From positions 124,001 through 188,000 of the forward strand of contig JAGCNL010000016.1 of the NCBI GenBank assembly GCA_017645945.1: a stretch of DNA of 64,000 nucleotides, in the 5' to 3' direction. The notes under the pieces were generated by a model. That model was not told where the DNA came from and did no database searches. It saw only the letters and a program-made list of their open reading frames with translations. This stretch comes from Salinivirgaceae bacterium (GTDB taxonomy: Bacteria > Bacteroidota > Bacteroidia > Bacteroidales > SZUA-534). Shown here one piece after another: positions 45,070 to 54,488 of this stretch. Within the stretch, counting starts at the first letter, position 1; each line of letters begins with the position of its first letter. The position numbers and the translations under genes were made by a program.

Positions 45070-47351
45070 AGTAGAGTCTTTTTTAAGGTTTCTATTTCAG
45101 TTAGTACGTCGGTGCTGACCGACAAGAAATTGGTAACTATTTTCTGGTAAAGTTCGAAGTCATCGCCATCTTTCGCTTTCACTTCGAGTTCGGCCATGTC
45201 GGCGCGCAGAGCTTCGATTCCCATCAGTGCCACCGATGATTTTGTTTTGTGGGCAATGGCCGAAAGTTGCTTATAATCTTTGTCTTGCAGTGCTTTTTCA
45301 AGGCCGACGAGCAAAGTCGGGAGTTGTTGGATGAAAACATCGATAAGCTCCTTTTTGAATTTCTCGTCGCCTCCTGTCACCGAATCCAGATGTGCAGGGT
45401 CAATATGCTTATATTGTATTGCCGGCTCGGCAGCCGCATTATTGTCATTGCCAGCTATAGTGTCATCAAACGTTTTGTGCATTCCTATATGCTTGTAAAT
45501 CATGTTGATGAGGTCCTGCGTCTCAAAAGGTTTCGAGATGTAGTCGTCCATGCCGGCGCCGATGCATTTTTCCTTTTCGCCCTTGATGGCAGCGGCGGTC
45601 AGTGCAATGATTGGTATGGTGCGCTTTTCCTGGTCGTCCATCTTTCGGATGATGGAAGTGGCTGTGTATCCGTCCATTTCGGGCATGTGCAGGTCCATCA
45701 GAATCAAGTCGAAGTGCACTTTGTTGACCAAATCGATTACAACCTTGCCGTTTGGCGCAATCAGCAGATTGAAGTCTTTCTTCAGTATTGTCTTGACAAA
45801 CAATTGGTTAATCTCGTTGTCCTCAGCCAACAGAATGTCTGGCGTATGGTCGGTCGAGAAGTGGGCGGCCGATTCTTTTTTGACTGTCGGAGTGATATCT
45901 TCTTCCTTGGGAGTGCCATGTTTGTAGCTGATTCTCAGGTCGAAAGTGCTGCCTTTCCCGTCTTCGCTTGTCAGCAGAATGTCGCCGCCTTGCATTTTGG
46001 CAAGCTGTTTCGAAATGGTAAGTCCGAGACCAGTTCCGCCGTACTTTCGGGTTGTGTCGCTCGTGGCTTGCGAGAAACTTGAGAAGATGAGCTCCTGCTT
46101 CTCTTTCGGTATGCCGATGCCCGTGTCGCGTACAGCAAAACTCAATTCGCTTGAATCATCTGTCTGATTCAAAACTTTGATATTCAGTGTTATGCCTCCG
46201 TATTCGGTGAATTTCAGCGCGTTGCCGAGCAGATTGTTCAGAATCTGGTTCAGTCGGGTAGGGTCGCCGATGACATTTTTCGGGACATTCTTGTCGATGT
46301 TTGTTCTGAAATAGAGGCCTTTGTTCTCCGTCGACATCTTGTAAGTGGCGGTCAAGTTGCTGATAATCTTGTCCAAATCGAAGTCGATTTTCTCGATTTC
46401 CATCTTTCCAGCCTCAATTTTCGAGAAGTCAAGAATGTCGTTGATGATGACAAGCAGGTTGTTGGCCGAGATGGTGATATTGTCGAGGAAGGTCTTTTGG
46501 TCGGGAGTTAAATTGGTGTCGTTCAGCAATTTTGCCATGCCAATCACGCCGTTCATAGGGGTGCGGATTTCGTGGCTCATGTTGGCCAGGAACTGGTCTT
46601 TGATTTTGGCAAGGTTCTCGGCTTGCTCCTTGGCCAGCGTCAGGTCGATGTTCTGCTTTTTTATCTGCTTAATCATCGAGTTGAAACCCTTCATCAGCTC
46701 GCCAATCTCATCATTCCGCTTTTCGGTTTCTTTTATTTGATAATCAGACACATCCGACATGTCGCGCATGGTGTGCGTCAGATTGATTATCGGCACTGAA
46801 ATGGCTTTCTGCAAGCCTTTCGACAGGATGAGCGCAATAACAATAGTGGACAGAAGCATAAGCAGATAGACCTTTACAAACCTGCTTATGCGGTCTTTGT
46901 AGCTCTCAAGGCTTGTTTGCATGAAGATGGAGCCGATTTTTTCATCGTCGAGGATGATGTTGCGGCTCACAAGCAGGTCGTTGCCCGCGAATGCGAATGT
47001 GTCGCGCTCCGAAATGAAATCAAGGTGAGTCTTGCTGTATTCGGGGCTTTTGGTGTATTCGGCAAAAAGATTGTTGTTGTTGTCGTAGATGCGCGCCACA
47101 AGAATGTCTTTGTCTACAATAAGTGTATGTAGCACAGTTTGAGCATCATACGGGTAGTCGAACATAAGATTCGCCGTGTTGTTGTCGCCTACCACATCGG
47201 CCAGAATGGTAGTGTTGTTCAGCATCTGCTGGCGGTATTGGGCTTTGTCATATTGACCGAAAATAAGCCCGGCCACAATCAGCGAAATGATGCTGATGGC
47301 AACCACCATGGAGGTTATCTTGGTGCGAATCGGTAAATCTTTAAAATTCAT
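45066..47351 (-). CDS. Hybrid histidine kinase with CHASE8-like sensor, receiver and HPt
   Basis: Inner-membrane sensor of 761 aa: TM1 (about 13-32), a periplasmic domain (about 35-155) whose [20 protein letters not shown] segment resembles CHASE8, TM2 (about 160-178), HAMP (about 180-235), HisKA with His260 (MSHEIRTP), HATPase (N box NALK, GIGIP, GTGLGL), a receiver with Asp553 ([13 protein letters not shown]) and HPt with His701 (IAHKTKSS). This is a BarA-like phosphorelay. CHASE8 is the sensor of the diguanylate cyclase YfiN, whose periplasmic partner is YfiR; here a YfiR-family gene overlaps its start by 11 nt. No DNA-binding response regulator is adjacent. Confidence 0.92.
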   Translation of the reverse strand: MNFKDLPIRTKITSMVVAISIISLIVAGLIFGQYDKAQYRQQMLNNTTILADVVGDNNTANLMFDYPYDAQTVLHTLIVDKDILVARIYDNNNNLFAEYTKSPEYSKTHLDFISERDTFAFAGNDLLVSRNIILDDEKIGSIFMQTSLESYKDRISRFVKVYLLMLLSTIVIALILSKGLQKAISVPIINLTHTMRDMSDVSDYQIKETEKRNDEIGELMKGFNSMIKQIKKQNIDLTLAKEQAENLAKIKDQFLANMSHEIRTPMNGVIGMAKLLNDTNLTPDQKTFLDNITISANNLLVIINDILDFSKIEAGKMEIEKIDFDLDKIISNLTATYKMSTENKGLYFRTNIDKNVPKNVIGDPTRLNQILNNLLGNALKFTEYGGITLNIKVLNQTDDSSELSFAVRDTGIGIPKEKQELIFSSFSQATSDTTRKYGGTGLGLTISKQLAKMQGGDILLTSEDGKGSTFDLRISYKHGTPKEEDITPTVKKESAAHFSTDHTPDILLAEDNEINQLFVKTILKKDFNLLIAPNGKVVIDLVNKVHFDLILMDLHMPEMDGYTATSIIRKMDDQEKRTIPIIALTAAAIKGEKEKCIGAGMDDYISKPFETQDLINMIYKHIGMHKTFDDTIAGNDNNAAAEPAIQYKHIDPAHLDSVTGGDEKFKKELIDVFIQQLPTLLVGLEKALQDKDYKQLSAIAHKTKSSVALMGIEALRADMAELEVKAKDGDDFELYQKIVTNFLSVSTDVLTEIETLKKTLL

Positions 47352-47892
47352 CTTCCTTGGTTGAGATAATTTTGGCCAGAAGCAGCAGTTTCGGACTTAT
47401 TTTGATTTTGATGTCGGCGGCAACATCCTTGTTTATTTCAAACTGGCGCTCAGAGTATTGCGGCATGAAGTTGATTACACCGCCCATCTCGCAGAAATCG
47501 CGAATCTCGTCGCCGATGGTCACAACCGACAGGCCATTGGTCTTTTCGAAAACCTGCAGCACCTCATGCTGCTTGATGCCCGACATAATCAGAATGTGGC
47601 ATTTCTCTATTTCTGATAAATGGTTTATCCGCTTGATTTTCCAGTCTTTGCCATTTGCTTTGCGGCCTATCATGGTTTTTTCGAGAATGATGCCGAACGG
47701 GTCGTTCTTGTAGACACAAAGATGGATTGTGTCGCCAGGAATGTATTCGGCGGGCCATTCAATGAATTTCGCAAAGTTGAATATGTAGGCAGCCTTCACT
47801 TCGTATTCTGAGTATTGGGCTTCGGCCTTGGATGCTGACAGACAGATGATTGCTGTTACAAAGGCCGCGATGAATAATTTTGTGGACTTCAT
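47341..47892 (-). CDS. YfiR-family periplasmic protein (DUF4154)
   Basis: A signal peptide ([20 protein letters not shown]...AEA) is followed by the DUF4154 fold: [37 protein letters not shown], and [21 protein letters not shown]. The protein is 183 aa, as expected. In Pseudomonas YfiR binds the periplasmic sensor of YfiN and represses it, and YfiB, an OmpA-like lipoprotein, relieves this. Here it lies 5 nt after an OmpA-domain gene and overlaps a kinase with a CHASE8-like sensor. The likely role is periplasmic control of that kinase. Three Cys remain in the mature protein. Confidence 0.88.
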   Translation of the reverse strand: MKSTKLFIAAFVTAIICLSASKAEAQYSEYEVKAAYIFNFAKFIEWPAEYIPGDTIHLCVYKNDPFGIILEKTMIGRKANGKDWKIKRINHLSEIEKCHILIMSGIKQHEVLQVFEKTNGLSVVTIGDEIRDFCEMGGVINFMPQYSERQFEINKDVAADIKIKISPKLLLLAKIISTKEDEF

Positions 47893-47897
47893 AACAG

Positions 47898-50351
47898 TTA
47901 GTTTTTAAGTTCGAAAAGATTAATCTCGACACGACGGTAGTTCATGTCTCTTGTCTTGCTGTCGTATATGCCGTGCTCGGTCGATTCGCCGTGCCCCTGC
48001 GTGATGACTTTCCGCCCGTCAACGTTCTTGTCAAGCAGATATTTGAGCACGTTCTGCGCTCGTTTCTGCGACAGGTTGAGGTTGTGCGACTGCTCGCCGC
48101 GCGTGTCGGCATAGCCGTTTATTTCCGCTCCGATTGACGGATTGTCAATCAGCAGCTCGATTATCGGCTGCAGGCTTTTCTTGGCTTCGGTCGAGAGGTC
48201 GCTGTCGTCAATATTATAATATATGGTGTGCGTGTGGATTGTTTTCCGCTGATTGGGTTGCGAAATCTTGAACAGAGCCATATTCGGAGTGTCTTGGCGG
48301 CTGGCTTTTCCTCCATTGTGCGTGTGAATGTCGAATCGGCTCAAGTCAATCGGCTCAGCGGTGTAGAACGTATCCTTTCCGATAACCTGCATTGTTGCCG
48401 ATTTGCTTTTTATGCCGTCGGTGTAGAAGTGCGTCTCGGCAACCTTGTCCTTCTGCTTGGTGTTGGCGTCGAGAATGCTGAGCGTGACGGGGTCGTTGGT
48501 GTTGATGGCGTCCTCAATCATGTTCAGCAACGCGTCAGTGTTTTTGCTCAGTTCTTTCTTATTGTCGGGAGCGTTGTTGTAGCTGAGTTTGCTGATGGTG
48601 TCTGATGTCTGGATGATGTTCTCCACCAGTTCGAGCAGATGCTCATAGTATTGAGGTTGCTGAACGTCAAGGTTTTGCGTAATGGAATCGGCCTCAGCGG
48701 TTTTGTAGATGTCGTAGAACACGTTGTTGACCGTTACTTCCTCACCAATCTCTTTGTTATTCAGTGTGATAGGTGTCAGCGTTATCTCTTGGTACAACTC
48801 ATAGAAATAATTCTGGTAGGGAATGTGAATGTTGATGAGCTGCGGCATGAAGTTGGGCGTTGAGATAACCAGCTGGTAGTTCTTTGCCGGCGGAAAAATC
48901 ATCAGGTATTTCCCTGTCTCAGGGTCGGGCGCATACACATATTTAATCTGCTGCTGTGTGCTTTTGTCGTACACTTTGATGTCGACTTTCACAGGCCTTG
49001 CAGGATTTCCGGCTTTCACCGTTCCTTTCACAAGCGTAAGCGGAATGGGGTCTTTGTATCCCACTTTCATAATTGAGTGAATGCCGTAGGGGTTGTTCCT
49101 CGACGACGAGAAATAGCCGCATTCGCCGCTCGCGTTCAACACAAACGACATATCGTCGCGGGTGGTGTTGGTGAATCCCATGTTTTCGGGAAGCGACCAG
49201 TTGTTACCGCTTCTGATGGTTTTGAAAATGTCGCATCCGCCAATTGTCTGGTGTCCTCCCGAACTGAAAAACAGCGTGTTACCATCGTAGTGAATGTATG
49301 GCGACTTTTCATCGAACTTGGTGTTCACCTTGTCGCCGAGGTTCACCGGCTCGTCCCAGTCGCCCTTCTTGTTCAGCGTTGACACGTAAATGTCGCTTCC
49401 GCCGAGGCCGCCCGGGCGGTCGCTTGCAAAGTAGAGCTTCGTTCCATCTGGCGTGATGCTCACAGCTCCCTCGCAATAAGGAGTGTTGATGTTCTTGTTG
49501 AGTTTTTTGACGTTGTCAACCGTTTTGCCGTGCAGTACACCCGAGTAGATGTCCATGTTCAGCCCCTGGCCGATGTTAAGGAAAATCGTTCCGCCGTCGG
49601 GTGACAGTCCTGCAAGTTTGATGTTCTGGCTCTGCAGTTTGTGCTCGAGGTTCAACGTGAGTTCCTCGGCAGGCAGCCATTCACCTGATTGGTCTTTGGT
49701 TGTGACCATTATGTGGGTTGTTGTCTCAATGCCTTTCCCGATGCCTGATTCGCGCATGAACAGCATGATGCTTTCATCAGCGCTGATTAGCGGATTATAG
49801 TCCGATTCGACGCTGAGTGTTTTTACAATCGGCTCAATATCAACTTTATATGGCTGACTCGTGATTAGGATGGCATTGTTGCAGATGGCAATCATCCGCT
49901 TGCAGTGGTTCAGCTTGTTAAGGTCGGCATTGTTGCTTTTTGCGGTTTTGGTAATGTATGTGTTATACTCCTTGATGGCGTCTTCAAACCTGTAAACCAG
50001 ATGGTAAGCGTCGCCAAGATTCCAAATCACATCGTTCGAAATCAGAGTTCCCGCCGAAACGCTGACGTTTTCAAGATATTCGACGGCTTTGTTCGCATCG
50101 TTTTTCTCCGATTTCAGATAGCAAAGGCCGATTTTGTAGCGCAGATTGATGTCATCGATAACCGAATCGAGCTGAATGTAAATCGGCAGTGCCTTGTCGT
50201 ATTGGCCGGCATCATACAGATTGTTTGCGTTTTTCAGTTGCCGGCGCTCCGTCTGGGAGTATTGAGCCTCAGCGGTTTGCACGGCAGTGGCAAGTAGTAC
50301 GACGCAGGCGGTCCGAATGGCAATATTCCTAAATAGATGTCTGTTAGTCAT
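47898..50351 (-). CDS. OmpA-domain protein with TPR and PD40 propeller (PorE-like)
   Basis: The 817-aa envelope protein has a signal peptide (to about 29), TPR repeats (about 33-150), a PD40/WD40-like propeller (about 185-430; repeats such as GTKLYFASDRPGGLGGSDIYV), a carboxypeptidase-regulatory-like segment (about 440-520), a long low-complexity region, and a C-terminal OmpA peptidoglycan-binding domain (about 700-817; INGYADTRGE, LSQKRAQNV, GHGES). The order is that of PorE of the T9SS. No lipobox is evident. As first gene of the operon before yfiR it may play the YfiB part. Confidence 0.88.
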   Translation of the reverse strand: MTNRHLFRNIAIRTACVVLLATAVQTAEAQYSQTERRQLKNANNLYDAGQYDKALPIYIQLDSVIDDINLRYKIGLCYLKSEKNDANKAVEYLENVSVSAGTLISNDVIWNLGDAYHLVYRFEDAIKEYNTYITKTAKSNNADLNKLNHCKRMIAICNNAILITSQPYKVDIEPIVKTLSVESDYNPLISADESIMLFMRESGIGKGIETTTHIMVTTKDQSGEWLPAEELTLNLEHKLQSQNIKLAGLSPDGGTIFLNIGQGLNMDIYSGVLHGKTVDNVKKLNKNINTPYCEGAVSITPDGTKLYFASDRPGGLGGSDIYVSTLNKKGDWDEPVNLGDKVNTKFDEKSPYIHYDGNTLFFSSGGHQTIGGCDIFKTIRSGNNWSLPENMGFTNTTRDDMSFVLNASGECGYFSSSRNNPYGIHSIMKVGYKDPIPLTLVKGTVKAGNPARPVKVDIKVYDKSTQQQIKYVYAPDPETGKYLMIFPPAKNYQLVISTPNFMPQLINIHIPYQNYFYELYQEITLTPITLNNKEIGEEVTVNNVFYDIYKTAEADSITQNLDVQQPQYYEHLLELVENIIQTSDTISKLSYNNAPDNKKELSKNTDALLNMIEDAINTNDPVTLSILDANTKQKDKVAETHFYTDGIKSKSATMQVIGKDTFYTAEPIDLSRFDIHTHNGGKASRQDTPNMALFKISQPNQRKTIHTHTIYYNIDDSDLSTEAKKSLQPIIELLIDNPSIGAEINGYADTRGEQSHNLNLSQKRAQNVLKYLLDKNVDGRKVITQGHGESTEHGIYDSKTRDMNYRRVEINLFELKN

Positions 50352-50376
50352 TCCACTTTTATTTGTGAGTAATTCC

Positions 50377-50384
50377 CAAAATTA
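50377..50384 (-). promoter_or_regulatory. Promoter -7 box of the OmpA-YfiR-kinase operon
   Basis: TAATTTTG on the minus strand (50384 to 50377) matches TAnnTTTG, 25 nt before the ATG at 50351. Confidence 0.5.
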
Positions 50385-50426
50385 CTTTTTTTAAGGTTTG
50401 GAGCAACTCACAAATGAGGTTTTGTT

Positions 50427-51224
50427 ATGCATTTTTTTAAAAAACTGATAGATAGTATTTTCCACCGTGATCCATTGCGTTTCGCGGCTCGGCGTGCAGG
50501 TTATGTCAGCGACCAGAACGGCATTCGAAACCGATATTTGCGCGAGAGCGGCAATTGGCGGTCGCATCTGCAGAACACTCGCGATTTCATAATCGAGGCC
50601 GCCCGACAAGCATCGCAGCATCGGTCGGTGGCGGTGCTGGGCAGCGGCTGGCTCTACGATGTGCCGCTCGACGAGCTATCGCAGATGTTTGACGAGGTTG
50701 TGCTTGTCGATATTGTGCACCCTGAGCCCGTCAGGATTAAGGCAAAACGGTTGCCAAATGTAAAGTTTGTGGAAGCCGACCTCACAGGCGGTGCAGTTCA
50801 GCAAGCCATGCAGGCGAAGACATTTGCGCAGTTTGCCGATTGGCTGCCGTCGGCCAAGTCTGCGCTCAATTTCAGCGATTTCGACCTTGTGGTGTCCGTC
50901 AATCTGCTTAACCAGCTTGATATAATATTGTGCGACTATCTTAAGAGTCGTTTCGGAGTTGATGATGCCGAGTTGCAGAATATCCGCCGCATGGTTCAGC
51001 AGCAGCACATCGACTGGCTGCCGAGCGGTCACACGTGCCTCATAACCGATTATCGGCAGATTGACATTCCGCTTGACGGGTCGCCCAAGACTGAAACACA
51101 GCTCGTGTTTGCCGATATGCCTGAAAAGCTGCCAGTTAAGGAGTGGAAGTGGCTGTTCGACACAAACCAGCGGTATTCCGAAAAAAATAACACCATTTTT
51201 AAGGTGATGGCAATTTGTTTTTGA
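50427..51224 (+). CDS. Methyltransferase-like protein (Rossmann fold)
   Basis: The 265-aa cytoplasmic protein has a segment VAVLGSGWLYDVPLDEL (about 68-84) and VVLVDIVHPE, an arrangement like motifs I and II of class I SAM-dependent methyltransferases, followed by LPNVKFVEADLTG, which fits motif III. The glycine loop is GSGWLYD rather than GxGxG, so SAM binding is not assured. The region DFDLVVSVNLLNQLD matches motif IV. The substrate is unknown. It is divergent from the YfiR operon and probably cotranscribed with nothing obvious. Confidence 0.65.
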   Translation: MHFFKKLIDSIFHRDPLRFAARRAGYVSDQNGIRNRYLRESGNWRSHLQNTRDFIIEAARQASQHRSVAVLGSGWLYDVPLDELSQMFDEVVLVDIVHPEPVRIKAKRLPNVKFVEADLTGGAVQQAMQAKTFAQFADWLPSAKSALNFSDFDLVVSVNLLNQLDIILCDYLKSRFGVDDAELQNIRRMVQQQHIDWLPSGHTCLITDYRQIDIPLDGSPKTETQLVFADMPEKLPVKEWKWLFDTNQRYSEKNNTIFKVMAICF

Positions 51225-51245
51225 AATCGAATTGTTGTAATTTAG
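51214..51245 (+). promoter_or_regulatory. Promoter of the TPR-PorE-like operon
   Basis: TTTG (51214-51217), 20 nt, then TAATTTAG (51238-51245): the Bacteroidetes -33/-7 pair at correct spacing with one mismatch in the -7 box. The ATG at 51310 is 64 nt downstream. The -33 box lies inside the end of the upstream gene. Confidence 0.45.
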
Positions 51246-51309
51246 CCTTTTCTTCGGCGTGCCTGATGGCATTCCCGAAAATGTATGTAAATGATTAAAT
51301 TATAACGCA

Positions 51310-52365
51310 ATGAGATTAAAATCAATTTCTTTGACGGTTGCAATGGCGTTCTGTTTAGGCGGATACGCCCAAAATACCGCCAGTCAGGACTCGACACTTG
51401 TTGTAGCTGAAAACCAAGAAGCCGAGGTAGCCTTTAATGCAGGAAACGACTTTGTCGCCCAGCGCAATTTCCAGGAGGCAGTCAATAGTTTTACAAAGGC
51501 TTTGTCGTTCAATCCGAAGTTTACAAAGGCTTTGGTCAACCGTGGATTTGCAAAGTCTGAGTTGGCTGATTACAGCGGAGCAATAACCGATTTCACAATG
51601 GCTGTTGAAATCGACGGCTCACCAGTGGCCTACTACGGACGCGGTCTGGCTTATTTCAATCAGAACAACTCAAACGACGCTTTGTCGGACTTTGAGGACG
51701 CAATCAAGGCTGGCTACACTGAGGCGAAAGTTTACTATTATGCAGGAGTTGCCTATTTTGAGTGCGGAAACTATGAGGAGAGCATCAACAACCTCACGCT
51801 TTCAATAACAATGGACGGCAATAACGCACAGGCTTTCAACGACCGTGCAAGCGCCAAACGTATGAATGAGGACTACGACGGTGCGATTGCCGATTACAAC
51901 CAGGCCATCAAGCTCGACCCGAAACTGGCTACAGCTTATAACAATCTGGGCAGTGCATTGTTGAAGAAAGGCAATATTGATGATGCCATAGCCAACTACG
52001 GCCTTGCCATCGGTCTTGACCCTGACTATGTCATTGCTTACAACAATCGCGCACGCGCCAAGTTCGAGAAGAATGATTTCGACGGAATGATTGCCGATTG
52101 CCAGAAAGCCATCGAGATTAATCCTCAGTACGCATACGCATATAATAATATGGGTATAGCCCAGATGAAGAAAAAGGACTATGATGCCGCTTACCGTTCG
52201 TTCAGCGACGCCATCAAAGTCAATCCGAATTTTGCAGAGGCATATTTGAACCGCGGAAGCTGCCAGGAGATGCAACGCAAGTTTGATGAGGCTGTCGCCG
52301 ATTGGCGCGAGGCTTATAAACTGGGCATTACCAAGGCTCGCAACTATATCTCATTTTACGAATAA
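51310..52365 (+). CDS. Exported TPR-repeat protein
   Basis: A signal peptide (MRLKSISLTVAMAFCLGGYAQ) is followed by about nine consecutive 34-residue TPR units (about 43-345) with the usual pattern of A..Y..RG.A....G....A..D...A. Very regular units such as AYNNLGSALLKKGNIDDAIA indicate a long superhelix for protein binding. The protein is 351 aa. The OmpA/PD40 gene follows 19 nt downstream, so the two products probably act together in the periplasm. Confidence 0.85.
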   Translation: MRLKSISLTVAMAFCLGGYAQNTASQDSTLVVAENQEAEVAFNAGNDFVAQRNFQEAVNSFTKALSFNPKFTKALVNRGFAKSELADYSGAITDFTMAVEIDGSPVAYYGRGLAYFNQNNSNDALSDFEDAIKAGYTEAKVYYYAGVAYFECGNYEESINNLTLSITMDGNNAQAFNDRASAKRMNEDYDGAIADYNQAIKLDPKLATAYNNLGSALLKKGNIDDAIANYGLAIGLDPDYVIAYNNRARAKFEKNDFDGMIADCQKAIEINPQYAYAYNNMGIAQMKKKDYDAAYRSFSDAIKVNPNFAEAYLNRGSCQEMQRKFDEAVADWREAYKLGITKARNYISFYE

Positions 52366-52384
52366 TTAAACTGATATATTGATG

Positions 52385-54433
52385 ATTATGAAACGCATAT
52401 ATATGTTTGCCGTTGCACTGGCTTGCACGGTATCGGCTTTCGCCCAGGATATTCCGTTCGATAAAAACTACTTCCAGAATCAGAAAGACGCCTTTAAAGA
52501 TGCCAATACTAACTTTAAAGACGGCGAGTCTTATTTTAATAAGGAATTTTATTACGAGGCACTTCAGTATTATCTTGAAGCCCAGACTTTTAACCCGAGT
52601 TATTCGACGCTGAACTATCGCATCGGTGTCTGCTACATGAATCTTCCGATGAAATATAAGAGCTTGCAGTATTTCGAGAAAGCTTATCAGCTGCGCCGCG
52701 ATGTTGCTGAGGATATTCACCTGATGCTTGCGCGTGCTTACCACCTGAATGGCGAGTTCGACAAGGCGATAGGAGAGTACAAAGCCCACATGTCGGTTCT
52801 TAAACCGACTGATGCCGCTGAAATGAAACCGCAACTCGAGAAATATATTGCTGAATGCGAGTGCGGCAAGCAGTTGATGGACAATCCCGCCCGTGCGTTT
52901 ATCGACAATGCGGGTTCGGTGCTCAATTCGCGCTTCAACGACCACAGCCCGCTTATCTCGGCCGATGAGTCGATGATGATATTCACATCAACCCGCAACA
53001 ACGGGCGCACAATGAGTCTCGAAGACGGTCAGTACGACGAGGATATTTACATCAGTGTTGGTGAGAAGAAAAACTGGCAGGTGCCAAACGAGATTGGCGA
53101 ACCTATTAATACTCAGTTCGATGATGCAACAGTTGGTCTTTTCCCCGATGGTCAGCAACTGCTTATCTACAATGGCCGCAAAGGCAATGGTGATATCGAG
53201 CAGTGCTCGCTGAAAGGTCTTAAATGGGAGTATCCGAAGGCTTTGCCCAAAACCATCAACTCAGAATACCGTGAAACATCGGCATGTTTCTCGCCTGATG
53301 GCCGTAAGTTGTATTTCGTGAGCGACCGTCCGGGCGGATTTGGCGGCTCTGATATTTATGTCAGCACCCGCACCGACAAGGATAAATGGAGCGAGGCTGT
53401 GAACCTCGGGTCGATTATCAACACTCAGTATGACGAAGAGGCTGTCTTTATGCACCCCGACGGCCGTACGCTGTATTTCAGCTCACGTGGCCACAACACA
53501 ATGGGCGGCTACGACATTTTCATGTCGCAGATGGACAATATTGGTAACTGGTCGGAGCCAGTGAACCTTGGTTACCCAATCAACTCGCCCGACAACGACC
53601 TTTGCTTTGTGATTTCGGCCAATGGTCGCCACGGCTATTGCAGTAGCGTGCGTCCTGAAGGCTCTGGCGGTCTTGATATCTACCGAATGACATTCCTCGG
53701 CCCCGAGAAACCTTACACACTGTCGGGTGAGGATAACTTGATTTCAGCTCGTTCACAACCGGTTTCTGATATGGTGATGGAAGCCTCAGTTGAGCTTGTT
53801 ACCATCCGATTGACAATTGTTAAAGGTATTGTCCGCGATGCCATCAGCAACGAACCTCTTAGCGCAACTATCGATATTGTTGATAATGAGAAGAATGAGG
53901 TGATATTTACATCGCAGACCAACTCGGCAACTGGTAAATTCCTGGTGTCGCTGCCTTCTGGTAAGAACTATGGTCTGATGGTGAAAGCCGACAACTATCT
54001 GTTCCACTCTGAAAACTTCAATATCCCTGCAGCAACTGAATATCAGGAGATTGAGAAGGATATCGCCTTGAACAACATCAAGAAGGACGTGAAGATAATC
54101 CTGAAGAACGTGTTCTTTGAGACTGGTAGCGCGAAGTTGAAACCGACATCGTATGCCGAGCTTGGTCGCTTGACCAAACTGTTGAGCGATATGCCGTCGA
54201 TGAGAATTGAGATTTCAGGACACACTGATAATCAAGGTAGTAAGGCGACCAACCAGCGTTTGTCTGAGGCTCGTGCAAAATCGGTGGTTGACTTCCTGAT
54301 TTCGGAAGGCGTTGACGCAAGCCGCTTGGAGTACAAGGGTTATGCGTTCGACCAGCCTGTGGCCGACAACTCAACCAAAGAGGGCCGTGCCATGAACCGC
54401 CGTGTCGAGTTCAAAGTGTTGAGTACAGAATAA
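52385..54433 (+). CDS. OmpA-domain protein with TPR and PD40 propeller (PorE-like, second copy)
   Basis: A signal peptide (MKRIYMFAVALACTVSAFAQ), TPR repeats (about 30-130), a PD40 propeller (about 190-440; GRKLYFVSDRPGGFGGSDIYV), a carboxypeptidase-regulatory-like domain (about 455-545), and an OmpA domain (about 560-682; ISGHTDNQGS, NQRLSEARAKSVVDFL). The layout is that of PorE, the T9SS subunit that binds peptidoglycan. I chose ATG 52385; an ATG at 52379 adds two residues. It shares the operon with the TPR gene and is followed by a terminator. A related protein starts the YfiR operon nearby. Confidence 0.88.
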   Translation: MMKRIYMFAVALACTVSAFAQDIPFDKNYFQNQKDAFKDANTNFKDGESYFNKEFYYEALQYYLEAQTFNPSYSTLNYRIGVCYMNLPMKYKSLQYFEKAYQLRRDVAEDIHLMLARAYHLNGEFDKAIGEYKAHMSVLKPTDAAEMKPQLEKYIAECECGKQLMDNPARAFIDNAGSVLNSRFNDHSPLISADESMMIFTSTRNNGRTMSLEDGQYDEDIYISVGEKKNWQVPNEIGEPINTQFDDATVGLFPDGQQLLIYNGRKGNGDIEQCSLKGLKWEYPKALPKTINSEYRETSACFSPDGRKLYFVSDRPGGFGGSDIYVSTRTDKDKWSEAVNLGSIINTQYDEEAVFMHPDGRTLYFSSRGHNTMGGYDIFMSQMDNIGNWSEPVNLGYPINSPDNDLCFVISANGRHGYCSSVRPEGSGGLDIYRMTFLGPEKPYTLSGEDNLISARSQPVSDMVMEASVELVTIRLTIVKGIVRDAISNEPLSATIDIVDNEKNEVIFTSQTNSATGKFLVSLPSGKNYGLMVKADNYLFHSENFNIPAATEYQEIEKDIALNNIKKDVKIILKNVFFETGSAKLKPTSYAELGRLTKLLSDMPSMRIEISGHTDNQGSKATNQRLSEARAKSVVDFLISEGVDASRLEYKGYAFDQPVADNSTKEGRAMNRRVEFKVLSTE

Positions 54434-54442
54434 ACCAATCCA

Positions 54443-54483
54443 AATGCGTCCGTCGTAGTCCGGCGGGCGCATTATGTCTTTTT
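54443..54483 (+). terminator. Terminator after the PorE-like gene
   Basis: AATGCGTCCG (54443-54452) pairs with CGGGCGCATT (54464-54473) with one G-T pair, then a short T run (GTCTTTTTG). It ends 6 nt before the trkH start. Confidence 0.6.
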
Positions 54484-54488
54484 GAAAA

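Noticed and set aside
50355..50363. A match to the AATAAAAGT half-site near the OmpA-YfiR promoter
   Set aside because: Only a single half-site without a partner. AT-rich leaders produce such 9-mers by chance; a similar ATAAAAGTAA also precedes ackA.
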